64,000 bases of DNA from Jaltomata sinuosa (taxonomy: Eukaryota; Streptophyta; Magnoliopsida; Solanales; Solanaceae), in NCBI GenBank assembly GCA_003996215.1, contig QJPP01001825.1, positions 186,001 through 250,000 of the forward strand, in the 5' to 3' direction. Positions within the stretch are counted from its first letter, which is position 1, and every line of letters starts with the position of its first letter. The translations under genes and the position numbers were made by a program. Of this stretch, positions 1 through 10,524 are shown in pieces. A model generated the notes under the pieces. That model did no database searches. It saw only the letters and a list, made by a program, of their open reading frames with translations, and had not been told where the DNA came from.

Positions 1-323
1 CCGCTCGGCTTAAGCATACTCATTCTACTCATAATCACACAATGACATACAAGGATCCAGACAGTCAATCGTTTCAACATAAGTACAAAACCAGAAAATT
101 TTTAAAGGGGCCTCATTTTTAAACAAGAAAAACGCCATGATGCTTGCTATAGAAACTAAAAACAACAAAAATTTAAAATAACAACCTAAACATGCCGGTT
201 CTACTAGATAGCACACCGGAGGGAAAAGAAACACGGCAACAAAAACCCTCAGTGGTGACTCACAGGTTTCCCAACACCCTCAACTTAGACTCATGCATTG
301 TCCCCAATGCATCCATATGAAAG
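1..323 (-). other. E1 3' non-coding region
   Basis: It follows the end of the protease frame. It contains a polypurine-like AAGTTGAGGGTG stretch near 270-285 (minus strand) and then sequence shared with the LARD internal region. I see no coding potential; the short frame here is not conserved in LARD. Confidence 0.7.
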
Positions 324-1190
324 CTAAAAACTGTGAGAGAAAGGAATACTTGTGACGTCGATCAGACTCAGATTCTGGAATGATGTTGGAGACCGTCGGG
401 GTCTCCAAAACAAGAGAACTCGATGGAGTGTGGTGTTCCAGCTTCCTTTTTTGGGCTCCATCGCTAGTCGCGACAACTTCTTCGCTCTTTCTTTGTAGAT
501 TCTCTTGCAGTGTTTTCGTTTTCTTGATTTATTTTCACCGCTTTCCTTCACCTGCTCGTTATTTTGTGACCGCGACTTTACTCTCATAACAACTCGGGTT
601 TCAACACAACCCTTCTCCTCACGATACACATCCGCAGGGCCTTCCTCAATAGCATTGATGACCGCGACCACCCTCATGTCACTTGGTTGCTTCATCACTC
701 TGGACACATCGAACTTGACCATTTCATTGTTTAATCGGAGGGTCAGTTTGTTTCTCTCCATGTCCACCAATGCTCTAGCCGTGGCTAACAAAGGTCGTCC
801 CAAGATTATGGGAACTTCAAAATTCACTTCGCAATCCAAGATCACAAAGTCGGCCGGGAATATAAGCTTACCAATCTTGACCAGCACATCAGACAATATT
901 CCTACAGGTCTCTTCACTGAGCGGTCAGCCATCATCACCCTTATGGACGTTGGTTTAGGAGCTCCCAAACCCAATTGTTTGTAGACAGCTAGCGACATCA
1001 AGCTGATGCTAGCACCCAGATCACACAAGGCTCTTCCTAAGTTGAGCTTCCCAACAGTGCAAGGAACAGTAAAAGCGCCTAGATCTTCTTTCTTTTCGAC
1101 CAACGACCTAGAGGAAATAGCACTGCAATGGTGGAGGTTGTCTTCCGGTTCAAAACTTACCGACCTCTTCTTTGTAATCAAGTCCTTCTG
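324..1190 (-). pseudogene. E1 aspartic protease (C-terminal part of gag-pro)
   Basis: The frame covers a retropepsin-type domain. The catalytic region reads ALCDLGASISLM, the DLGAS variant usual in Athila elements instead of DTGA, and is followed by the flap and an IILGRPLLATA motif. The first residues continue gag in another frame: the text changes frame near 1186, so gag-protease was one ORF before a small indel. Behind the protease is a Lys/Arg-rich tail and then a stop, where an autonomous Athila would continue into RT. Minus-strand neighbours are gag upstream and the 3' non-coding region downstream. Confidence 0.8.
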
Positions 1191-2907
1191 AACTTGGCAT
1201 AACCGGGCATTTGTTCCAGCGCTTCCACCAATGGTATGTTTATTGAAATTTGCTTCAGCATGGTCATGAAGTTCAGGAACTTACCATCGTCAGCTTTCTT
1301 CTTCAAACGCTGTGGGAAAGGAGGTGGTGGCCGAGGCATCATAGTTGGAAGCTTTTCAGCTTCCTTGCTTTTCTCCGCGGGCTTTGGAGTTTCCTCCTCT
1401 ACCGCCTCTTCATCATCCGCAACATCACCTTGAGTATGAATTACCGGATGTGATTCCGGTAATACTTTTCCGCTTCTTGTGGTGATCGCCATACAGCTTG
1501 CGTCATTCCTCGGATGAGTGGTGTCACTCGGCAAGGTACCTGTCTTCCTTGGGTTTAAAGATGCCGAGATGTGACCCACTTGCTGCTCTAGGTGCTTGAT
1601 CGCGGTTGAGTGTGACTCCACTACCTGACTCAATATTGATAACTCAGTCCGCATTGCCTTTACCCCAGAGTCAGTCGATTTCACCTTTAGCAGCATCTTC
1701 GCCATTATGTTCTCAAGTTTGGACGTCTCAGCCTCGTTGCCAGCTTTTTCCCGATTACCAGGTGGTATATACACCCCACCTCGATCGGTGTTATTCCTCC
1801 AGCTACCTTGATCGCGATTTTTGTAACCATCTTTCTCATAGTGGTTGTCTCTCTGGTAGTTCCGACCTTGGTTTCCTTGGCCATTGGCCTGGAAACCCCC
1901 CCAAGTAATTCGCCTCCTCAGTCTCCATACCTTGGGAACCCACCGCTTGTACCTTCTCCATACCTCCTGAGAACAAGTGCTTGGTCAGTAGGTCCAACTG
2001 CGTTTTCAGATGCGCCATGTCTTGGTCGGCGCTCCTCCTCTTTCCTACGCTGCTCTGCTGACATACCAACGGTATAGGTGCTGGCTGCAACCTCTGAATC
2101 TCGTGTGTGCCAGGCCCTGTTGGTTTTGGTGAGCCTGTCCAAAGTAGTTGTGGCCTCAACAAAGGTAAGACCCATGAATGCACCACCTGCTGCGTTGTCT
2201 AACGTCGGCTTGGTAGCCGAATTCAGTGCCCGGTAGAACATTTGCATCAAGAAGTTATCGGTCAACTGATGGTTCGGGCATTGTGTTATCTTCTTTTTGA
2301 ATCGCAACCAAGTCTCGTGCAGTGCTTCGTGTGGTTGCTGCCTGATGTTACTAATCTCGTCCCTCAACTGTATCATCCGAGAGGGAGGAAAGAACCTTTC
2401 TAGGAAAGCTCCTCTCAACTCTCCCCATGTTGCGATAGAGTCGGGGGTCAACTCTGTCAACCACAACGCTGCCTCATCAGACAGAGACAACGGAAACAAC
2501 CTGAGCTGGATCGCTGTCTGACTCACGCCTGGCAGTTCAAACGACTTGCAGATGCCCACGAAATTCATCAGATGCTGGTTTGGATCATCCCCAACGACAC
2601 CTCGGAACACTCCTCTCAAGTTCAACAGCTGGATCATCGTGCTAGTGATGTTGAACTTGGCTCTGGGCGGTAGCGGTGGAACGACAATGGCGCCCGTAGC
2701 GCCAGCTCCATCTAAGTCAAGATCCTCGTCATTCCTTGCGATCTCATCCTGCAGACCACCAGCATTCAGATTTTGTTGGGCCTGCAGTTCTGCAGCGATC
2801 CTCGCTGCCTCTAGTTGTGCGGCCATATTCTGCCTCAATGTTCTAGCAAGCTCGGGGTCGTAAGGTAAAATTTGTTGCCCCGAACTTCGGGTACTTGTCA
2901 TGCACAA
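1190..2907 (-). pseudogene. E1 gag (capsid-like) polyprotein, frameshifted
   Basis: Translation starts at the ATG ending at 2907, about 100 bp after the PBS. The first 290 codons hold the retrotransposon gag domain, with the diagnostic stretches FLERFFPPSRMIQLRDEI and WLRFKKKITQCPNHQ. The frame changes near 2035 and again between 1836 and 1774. The second half is charged (EEEAVEEETPKPAEKSKEAE-type text), has a proline run and the MAITTRSGK motif typical of Athila gag before the protease. It is homologous to the gag of E3 at 21087-22417. It would form virus-like particles if intact; at least three frame breaks make this copy non-functional. Confidence 0.85.
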
Positions 2908-3006
2908 CTGTGTACCCTGTCAAAGACAAAAACAACAAATAAATGTAAAGCAGGAAAGTATGACTAAGAGTCAAATAAACACACCAGACTTAATTAACAA
3001 CCGTAT

Positions 3007-3024
3007 TCCCCGGCAACGGCGCCA
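3007..3024 (-). other. E1 primer-binding site, tRNA-Asp type
   Basis: On the minus strand this reads TGGCGCCGTTGCCGGGGA, complementary to the 3' end of plant tRNA-Asp including CCA. It starts 5 nt after the LTR end (TTATCA). This PBS is typical of the Athila lineage. Confidence 0.9.
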
Positions 3025-3983
3025 CTTTTTGATAACGCCCAAACTACACCTCGAATTATCGAAGCGTAAGCGGTTGTAGTCAAATATAGAACCCAACAAG
3101 GTTGGGGTCGAATCCCACAGAGAATATGGTGACAGTTAAGTCTTTAGTGAAGTATGTGACTAGTCGTCAATCGTTTCCAGTAAATAAAGGGGGGGTTTTG
3201 TAATCAACGTGAACAAAATAATTAATAAACGTGTGAGTTTTAATCAATATGAGAGAATACGAACTAGGGACGTGTTCACCATGGCGTTGTAACAATCGAT
3301 TCTAGGCGTTACAGGGTTCTTTCTATATGCGTGTCACGATGTGATTGCGTCACTGGTATCGTCTAAACGTCTCTCGACCAAATAAATAAATTTCCTTTTC
3401 TATTCTCTCGACCTCGAAAAGATGTGCTTTTTTAGCTTTCAATCCTAAACATCAAGTAGAGTAATCCAGTTATGGCATTAATCATAAGACGAGAGTTAGT
3501 AGTCTCGAATCCTTGTTGTTAATCAAGTTTCCCGGTTTTAATCTCTTTACTCAAGCAAACTTAAACCTAGGCATGTTCTAATGTTTGCAACCACTAGAAA
3601 ACGTTAAATAATAAATGATTAACAACGTGACAATACATATATTGAACCCAACGCTACCCGGAATCTATATCGCTACGTTTGGCATGGCTCCCACAATCCT
3701 AGTTGTGGGAGATTTAGTTAATCATGCTATAAAGAAAAGAGAAGAGAATTGTATTCATAATAAAGAGAATGGATTCTTACAATATAGTGAAAATAATCTT
3801 CAATTATCCAAGAACAAGAAAAACCAAGATCCCAAGAACGATTCAAGAACAAGTTTGAGGAGAAGGAAACCGTGTGTAGCGCGTTTTCCTCTCTCAAAAC
3901 TCGACTTTTAACTCCTAAAATTATTGGGTAATGTATATTAAAAAGCTTTTGGAAAAGTGATATGTAAAATAAACCTAACATAG

Positions 3984-3993
3984 GGTATTTATA
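3984..3993 (-). promoter_or_regulatory. TATA-like box in E1 LTR
   Basis: The minus strand reads TATAAATACC. The same motif lies at the same place in the LARD LTRs. Transcription would start shortly after it and run toward gag. Confidence 0.6.
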
Positions 3994-4049
3994 GGAGTCT
4001 AGGAAACCAATCCTAAAAACGCTCGGATTCTGCATCGCGGACTGCCTAA

Positions 4050-4275
4050 GTGTGACGGCCAGGGTGACGGACCGTCACAGGGTTGACGGACCATCGCCTG
4101 GACCGTCACCCTTAGGCAGTGGTGCTGCCTTGGTGTGACGGTTTGGGTGACGGACCGTCACACCCTTGACGGACCGTCACCCTTAGGCAGTGGTGCATCC
4201 TTGGCTGCTGCCTTGGTGTGACGGTTTGGGTGACGGACCGTCACACCCTTGACGGACCGTCACCTTAACCGTCAC
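4050..4275 (-). repeat. Palindrome array in E1 LTR, unit GTGACGGACCGTCAC
   Basis: The 15-mer GTGACGGACCGTCAC is a perfect palindrome around its central base. It occurs at 4064-4078, 4147-4161 and 4230-4244, with near copies at 4166-4180 and 4250-4263. A larger unit is tandemly repeated with an 83-bp period. TGACG is also the core of the as-1 element bound by TGA-type bZIP factors; a role as binding sites is inference. The array lies 60-290 bp upstream of the TATA-like box. Confidence 0.8.
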
Positions 4276-4441
4276 TCTTATCCAGAATATTCTTTTTCGC
4301 GTATTTCCGTTCGTTTCCATATTTGTTTCCATTTCCTACAAATACAACCTAAAAACATCAAAAACAACAACGGTTGCTTGAAAACGTACGATTGTTCTTA
4401 GTAAAAAGGAGTCGAAAGTGCCGTAAATTAGCGGCACATCA

Positions 4442-5493
4442 TAAGCATCACAATACACAAGAAAGTAATCTAGGCCCTCGGGTAGAGCTAACACTTGAGA
4501 TGTGGTCAATCTAGTCTTCAATTCCTGAAAGTTCTTCTCACACAAGTTGAACAACTGTAATTTTACCTCCTTCTAATTCAATCGGGTCAAAGTGGAAGCA
4601 ATGGAAGAAAATCCTTCCACAAACCTTCTGTAGTAACCAGGCAAACCCAAAAAGCTCCTAATATCAGATGGGGAAGTGGGTCAAGGCCAGTTCTTTACTG
4701 CCTCTATCTTTTGAGAATTAACTCCGATACCATCACTAGTCACAATATGACCCATAAAGGCAACTGACTGCATCCAAAACTCACACTTTCTAAACTTAGC
4801 AAACAACTGTCTATCCTTGAGAGTTTACAACACAACCCTTAAGTGGTCTGCATGCTCCTCCTCATTCCGAGAGTAGATGAGGATATCATCAATGAACACA
4901 ATCACAAACAAATCCAAATATTACTTGAACACGCGGTTTATCAAATCTATAAAAGCTGCAAGAGCATTCATTAGACCAAAAGGCATAACAACAAACTCAT
5001 AATGACTGTACCAATTTTTGAAGGCTGTCTTTGGGATATCACACTCTCTAACACGAAATTGATGATAACTGCATCTAAGGTTGATCTTGGAGAAGAAACT
5101 AGCATCCTGAAGCTGATCGAACAAGTCATTATTCCTTGGAATGGGATATTTGTTCTTGATTGTGACCTTGTTCAACTGACGGTAGTCAATACACATTCTA
5201 AGAGAACCATCTTTCTTATGAACAAACCAAACTGGGGCACCCCATGGTGAAATGCTAGGCCTGATGAAGACCTTATTGACATAATCCTTCAACTGATCTT
5301 TTAATTCTTTAAGTTCCACAGGAGACATTCTATAAGGAGGAATAGAGATAGGGTTCGTATTTAGGAGAAGATCTATCCCAAAGTCTATCTCCCGCTCAGG
5401 AGGGATTCTGGGAAAATCCTCGGGAAACACTTCTGGAAACTCATTCACAATAGGAAAAGACTGAAGGGGTGGGGTTTTGGACTCCGTGTCCAT
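4442..5493 (-). pseudogene. E2 reverse transcriptase and start of RNase H
   Basis: From 5493 leftward the frame holds the linker with IPPERE and ISIPPYRM, then RT fingers (SPWGAPVWFVHKKDGSLRMC, IDYRQLNKVTIKNKYPIPR) and palm (MPFGL). After a stop at about 4920 the second palm motif VFIDDILIYS is still legible, so the catalytic Asp pair is present. The connection domain continues to LPEGLDYFLVYCDAYD, where the first RNase H strand is cut by E1 at 4442. At least four stops are visible. Confidence 0.85.
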
Positions 5494-5496
5494 AAC

Positions 5497-5985
5497 CTAC
5501 ACTATTGGATAAACATACCCCTTTGAAATCATCTTCATAGCCTTAAAATAAGATATGAAGCAACCTTTCGAGGAAGGGGGACTACCTTGAAATTCTAAAA
5601 TAGGTTTATTAGGAAACTTGAAACTGACCACACGAGTATGACAATCAATAGAGGCATAACATGCATACAACCAATCCATACCAAGAATGATGTCAAATTC
5701 AGTCATCTCCAACTCTACTAGATTCGCTGAAGTGACCCTATAAAGGACTGAGGTAGGGAAATTTTGGTAGATTCTCTTAGCTAAGACTGACTCACCAATA
5801 GCAGTAGAAACACAAAAGGTTTCTAAATGCAATTCAAAACAAACTTCAAACTTGCATGCTACATAAGGGTTCACAAAAGATAAGAAAGCACGGGGGTCCA
5901 ACAAAGCATACACATCGAAAGAGAAGACTTTCAACATACCTGTAACAATATCTGGGGAACCCTTCTGATCCTGATGAATGGACAT
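5497..5985 (-). pseudogene. E2 aspartic protease
   Basis: The frame contains DIVTGMLKVFSFDVYALLDP and then FIILGMDWL-like text, the usual start and end of the chromovirus protease. In the active site the DPGS-type motif reads DPRAFLSF, so the catalytic loop is altered. It sits between gag and RT, as in other elements of this type. Confidence 0.8.
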
Positions 5986-6019
5986 GGCGTAAAGGAAGTT
6001 CTGGCGCTGACCACCAGAA

Positions 6020-7147
6020 CTAGAAGCTATGCCCTACTGGACTAGTCTACCTCCTGAAGATGTTGGGGCAGACTGAGTCCTACCACCTCCCTTCCCCTTC
6101 TTAGCTGAAGGGCAATCTCTAATCAAGTGTTCATCCTATCCATACCCAAAGCATGCACCCATGCCCAAACGACACTATCCCGGGTAATTCTTCCCACACT
6201 TGCTGCAACTAGAATGGGAAGGTCCTTTAGATACATTTCCCTGAGACTGGGCATAGGAACCAAATCCTCTACCACCCTGATCATGATGAGGCCTCTAAGC
6301 CTGGGTAGGAGCACTAGCCGAAGAATGCACGGATCCTGATGACTTCTTCTTGAAATAAGAGTGATGTCCACCTCCAGACCTGTGATGATGAAAACCTGAT
6401 CCCTTGGATCTAGCTCTCTTATTCTCCCTTACTATCTCCCTTAGCTTGTCACCCTCAATCTGTTGGGCATGAGTCATAAGTCAGGAAATGTTCATATTAC
6501 TCAATAGCAAAGCAGACCTACACTCTTTCTTCACTATATTAGAAACCCCATAGATGAACTTGCTCATTTGATCATGTGCGTCAACTACTATGGAGGGAGC
6601 ATATCTAGACAACTGAGTGAACTTCAGACTATACTCTTGAAGCGACATCGACCCCTATCTCAAGTTCACAAATTCCTCCACCTTCACTTGCCTCAACTCT
6701 CAGGGAAAGAAGCTATCAAGGAAGGCCCTCTCAAAACACTCCCAAGTCATGGGGACCGCATCCCTCACCCTAGCCTACTTCCATTGGGTGAACCAAATAT
6801 GAGCTACATCCTTTAGTTGGTAGGATGCAATCTCCACACAATCAACACCAACCAATTGCATAACCTCAAATATCTTTTTCACTTCATCAATAAAGTTGAG
6901 CGGGTCCTCATTCCCTTTTGAACCCCAGAATTCAGGTGGGTTCATACAGATAAAGTCATAAACTCGGGGCTGCTACCCCACCTTGAGGATGAATGGGGGT
7001 AGGAACTTGCTTATTAGCCTCAGTTTCCAAGGTCTGGGCTAGCAAATGAATGGCATTCCTGAACTCTTTATTCATGACATCGGGGACCAGAACGGGAGGA
7101 GCAGCATTCCGAGCGGCTCTGGGAGGCATAGCTCGTCGAGAAGGCAT
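6020..7147 (-). pseudogene. E2 gag with stops
   Basis: It starts MPSRRAMPPRAARN at 7147, directly after a splice-acceptor-like TTTCAG. The retrotransposon gag domain is traceable in three frames (FWGSKGNEDPLNFIDEVKK-type text, then QIEGDKLREIVRENKRARS). The zinc-knuckle region near 6120-6230 is decayed. E9 gag at 62708 is the same protein. Confidence 0.8.
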
Positions 7148-7354
7148 AATCTGAAATGTACAAAATGAGGATTAGAGGAACATAATAGTTAAGCTCTATC
7201 GCACAACATGATCAGGAAAGAAGTAAAGTTTTCTAAGACATCTCATAGCTTCCTTTCATATGTGTGGCGTGCTTCACACACACGAAAAAGACTCTACTCG
7301 ATACGGCTTTCAGACATCCTAGGACTCTTGAACCTGAGGCTCTGATACCAAGTT
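7148..7354 (-). other. E2 PBS and gag leader
   Basis: The PBS at 7338-7350 (minus) reads TGGTATCAGAGCC, complementary to initiator tRNA-Met. The leader to gag is about 200 nt and ends in a polypyrimidine stretch plus CAG at 7151-7153, three bases before the ATG. Confidence 0.85.
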
Positions 7355-9372
7355 TGTCATGCCCGAATGTTACCCTCTGGACGTAACACAGTACATAGGA
7401 CCACAAGTGCCACAAGCTAACCCCTTGGTCATAGCATACTCAAGCATAACAAAGATACGCGGAAGTATAACAAATTATTATGGAATCATATAAATAGGTA
7501 ATCAAGTCAAAAGAAATACAAAATCCAGAAAGAGACTCGAACATTATCTATGTCTGAAAAGCCTCTACATGACATATGGAGCTGCTAGGATAAGACCCTA
7601 GCTAACTCAAAGTACGAAAATAAGGAATCGACACAAACTAAAACATATCTAGTCCTCAACCTAAGAGGACTCACCAACAGTTGATAGAAATGTGGCCTGG
7701 AAGCTGTAGCCACATGTCTGGAAAGGAACACCTAAATCTGCATCATCAAAGGATGCAGCGCAAGATATGCGTCAGTACTATAGGATATACCGAGTATGCG
7801 AGCAATACATGAATCATGATAAAAATAGTTTAAAACATGCTTAAGAATGAACTTGTTACGTAAAGAAAGAACATAAATAAATATCAAAGTATAAAACATG
7901 AATCATGAAATAAAGCTTAAGTTTCATACTATAGAATCATATAACTTCATAGCTTGAAAATAAACACGTGGGAGTTTCTTTAACGGACATTAAACCATGC
8001 TGAGCTACATGGAGTCTAGTGTCATGTACCCCCACTGAAAAGAACTGTCCTAATCGGCCAAAGTTAGAACCATGTCATACCAGTATCCTGTAATGATAAT
8101 CCATAGAGGGAAACCTACGGTGACACCGTAGTTTTGGACTTGGGTTATTTGAACCCTCGTCTCTCAGTGCTAAATACTACTCCCAAAAAATATAACATGA
8201 GGACATATACATGTGACATATCTGATGCCAAACTTGTTCATACCTGGATCGCCATACTACTCATGAATTAGGGTTTAGAAATCGATTCATGAGCATTGAT
8301 TGAACATCAGGTGTCTTGTCTTGCATAATACTTCATAACTTGTGAAATTTGCATACTTAATGACCTGTAAAAATTTGCATGGCTCTAGTTCAATTTCATA
8401 ATACATATATTTTCATAGAACATAGGAACTAGGCATGCACATGCTTGGAAATCCAAGAAAAACATACCATCAAATCCAATTTGCTTAAATCAATTTCATG
8501 CATGTAGGAATCACCATGATTAAACTTCAACTCATGAAATAGGTCTTCATATGTAATAACCCATGTAAAATCATGCAATTTAGTAGTAATTTAATAATCA
8601 AATCATGAGAAGATCATATTTAGCAAAACCCATAAGAATTTGATAAGAACCCTAGTTTAGAGATCTATGAAATCAAAATTTGAATTAGGGGTTTTGGGCA
8701 CAAGGGTTAAAGGAACCCATTTTTGATTACCCACATACCTTGATTGAAGATAACCCACTTGAATTGGAAAGACTTAGGAGGCTTGAACTTGGAGCTTGAG
8801 ACTTGAAGCTTGGAGAATATTTTCCCTTTTTGGGAGAAGAGTGAAGTAATGAGAAGGAACTTAGGCTAATGAGGGTGAAAACCCTTCTTGAAATAGTAAA
8901 AACGACATCATTTAGGAGTTAGAAGAGTGGGTAATGATTAAAATACCCCTGACACTTAATTAGGAAAAAGCTGATTTAAATCTCGGTTTCAGGTTTCACG
9001 GGTGGAGTCAACAACTCGTAAACCTAACCACAACTCATGATTCCTTCTCGTGGAAACTGCCCAAGATTTTAGGCTGCTGAAAATTCCCTACGACTCAACA
9101 GGATGACTACTGGAAGCTTCCATGAGTCGTAGGACCAAGTCATGGGAATTAGGGGGCTTGACCACCCTCTGTCTGAGTTCCACGGGTTGGTTCCACGACC
9201 CGTGGAAATGTTCACGAACTATGAACCTGACTCATGGTTCTCAGACCTGAGGATGGTCTGTAGAAATGGAATCAAGAGTCACTTCCACGACTCGTGGAAC
9301 CACCCATGGCTCTTGGACTTGACCCGTAATCCCTGGAAGTTCAAAAATTTCTTCAAGTTCTGAGTTTAAAAA
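7355..9372 (-). repeat. E2 5' LTR, about 2.02 kb, start truncated
   Basis: It ends ...GCATGACA at 7355 next to the PBS. It aligns along its length with the E9 LTR (60479-62497); the homology stops at about 9372, which removes the first ~26 bp. It carries a dyad array of CCACGACTCGTGG type at 8985-9340 and a splice-donor-like AAG|GTATGT at 8733-8741 shared with E9. No genes lie inside. Confidence 0.8.
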
Positions 9373-10524
9373 ATGGATCGATTTATGTGGTGGTACACAC
9401 TTCACTTAAATACTTCCCATGAAATAAATCCTTGTAAACCCCTTTGAGCTTGTAACCGTTCTTTGGCACCTTGTTAACACCTTGACCTTTTTGAATCTCT
9501 ATCTTTGTACCCGTCCTCCCTAATTGCTTGAAAGTGAAAAGTATGCTAAAACCCTAAGTTTGGGGGGAAATGAAAAGACAACATAGGCAAACACCTATGT
9601 TTGGGGGTGTATGTGATCAAATAAAGAGAAGAAAAGGAATGCATTTCTAATGCAAGGTATCATCTTAGGTTTGAATTGAAAATTACTCCAAAAGTCAATC
9701 CAATGAGGGAAAATGGAGAGTAAAAATAGGTGCTACCAAATGAAGGTGATACAAGGAGTCGAATGATCATGATTGAAAAGGAGAAGCTTGGGTTGTGTGA
9801 GGGATAAATAAGGTGAAGTTGAAATTTGAAAATGTGAGCGGTGTTCAAAATGAGAACAAAGAGCATTAGGGAGGTGTAGTCACTTGAACCAAATATAATA
9901 CTCATATTAGCCCTAGCCAACATTACATCCGCAAGTCCTTGGCGATTCCAAGCTTGGCTACCCTACATTAGTGGAGATTTACTTGAAGGGAAAGCCTATG
10001 GTTCGATAAGCATGCACTTGAACTTCGTTGAGAGAGTGAGAGTCTTCTTGGTTCTCCCATAATCCCATATTATGCGAATGGAATGATTGTGAGTGGGATT
10101 CTCTCTTTTGGTGAGTGGCATCATGCACTAGAATTGAAACATAAAGTCTCTATTTCAATTGGGGGGAAATGAATGAGACAAGTTGTGTGACGAATCTTGA
10201 GGAAAACCTTGACGGTCCATGCCAATGACTTGAGAAGCTAAAATGTCTTGTTTTGAATGACAAAATTCCCTTGGTTTTTTAATGTGAAATAAAGTCCTTT
10301 TGGAAATGATTTTTTTTAAATGAGCAATTGCCTTGAGTTTGTGGTGGTTCAAATTGAGATAAGCATCATAGTTGAGTCTTTTGTTTGTGTCTTTTGTTTA
10401 TTCTTTTTCTAAATTTTTAGTATAGATTAGTATTTTGTGCCTTGATTAAATCTAGAGCATAGTTCATTCCTTGCCTTTTTGAGTATCTTGCTTGAGGACA
10501 ACCAGTAGTTCAAGTTTGGGGGTT
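9373..10524 (+). other. E6 3' non-coding region and polypurine tract
   Basis: The stretch is non-coding. Polypurine-like AAGTTTGGGGG motifs occur near 9552-9566, 9598-9608 and 10160-10170. The functional copy AAGTTTGGGGGTT at 10512-10524 lies directly before the LTR. GCTTGAGGACAA at about 10491 is shared with E3 and E8. Confidence 0.7.

Larger units (their letters stand above)
1..4441 (-). mobile_element. E1: Athila-type Ty3/gypsy element with gag and protease only, cut by window start
   Basis: Read on the minus strand the order is LTR (4441-3030), tRNA-Asp-type PBS, gag, protease, then 3' non-coding DNA to position 1. No reverse transcriptase, RNase H or integrase lies between the protease and the 3' region. 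Positions 1-300 match the reverse complement of LARD at about 51565-51830, which places the missing 3' end roughly 1.1 kb beyond the window plus an LTR. The right edge at 4441 interrupts the RNase H region of E2, so E1 is younger than E2. The TSD cannot be tested because the left end is outside. Confidence 0.85.
3030..4441 (-). repeat. E1 LTR (5' LTR), 1412 bp
   Basis: In element orientation it starts TGATGTG at 4441 and ends CGTTATCA at 3030. It is homologous to both LARD LTRs over its length, so E1 and LARD belong to one family. It carries a TATA-like box at 3984-3993 and a tandem dyad array upstream of it. The small frames inside (for example 3615-3911) are not conserved and are not genes. 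Confidence 0.85.
4442..9372 (-). mobile_element. E2: decayed chromovirus-type Ty3/gypsy element
   Basis: On the minus strand: LTR (9372-7355), initiator-Met-type PBS, gag from 7147, protease, RT and the start of RNase H, then broken at 4442 by E1. E9 at the right end of the window belongs to the same family, in the opposite orientation. Stops and frame changes occur in every domain, so this is an old copy. The first ~26 bp of the LTR are missing at 9372, where E6 begins. Confidence 0.85.

Noticed and set aside
505..984. 159-codon plus-strand frame
   Set aside because: Antisense to the E1 protease; its text shows no domain and the minus-strand frame explains the conservation.
3007..3024. Possible tRNA gene 3' ends at PBS sites
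   Set aside because: Only the 18-nt complement of tRNA-Asp or initiator-Met is present, in the place and orientation of a PBS; there is no cloverleaf.
3615..3911. 98-codon frame in the E1 LTR
   Set aside because: Lies in the LTR, not kept in the LARD LTRs.
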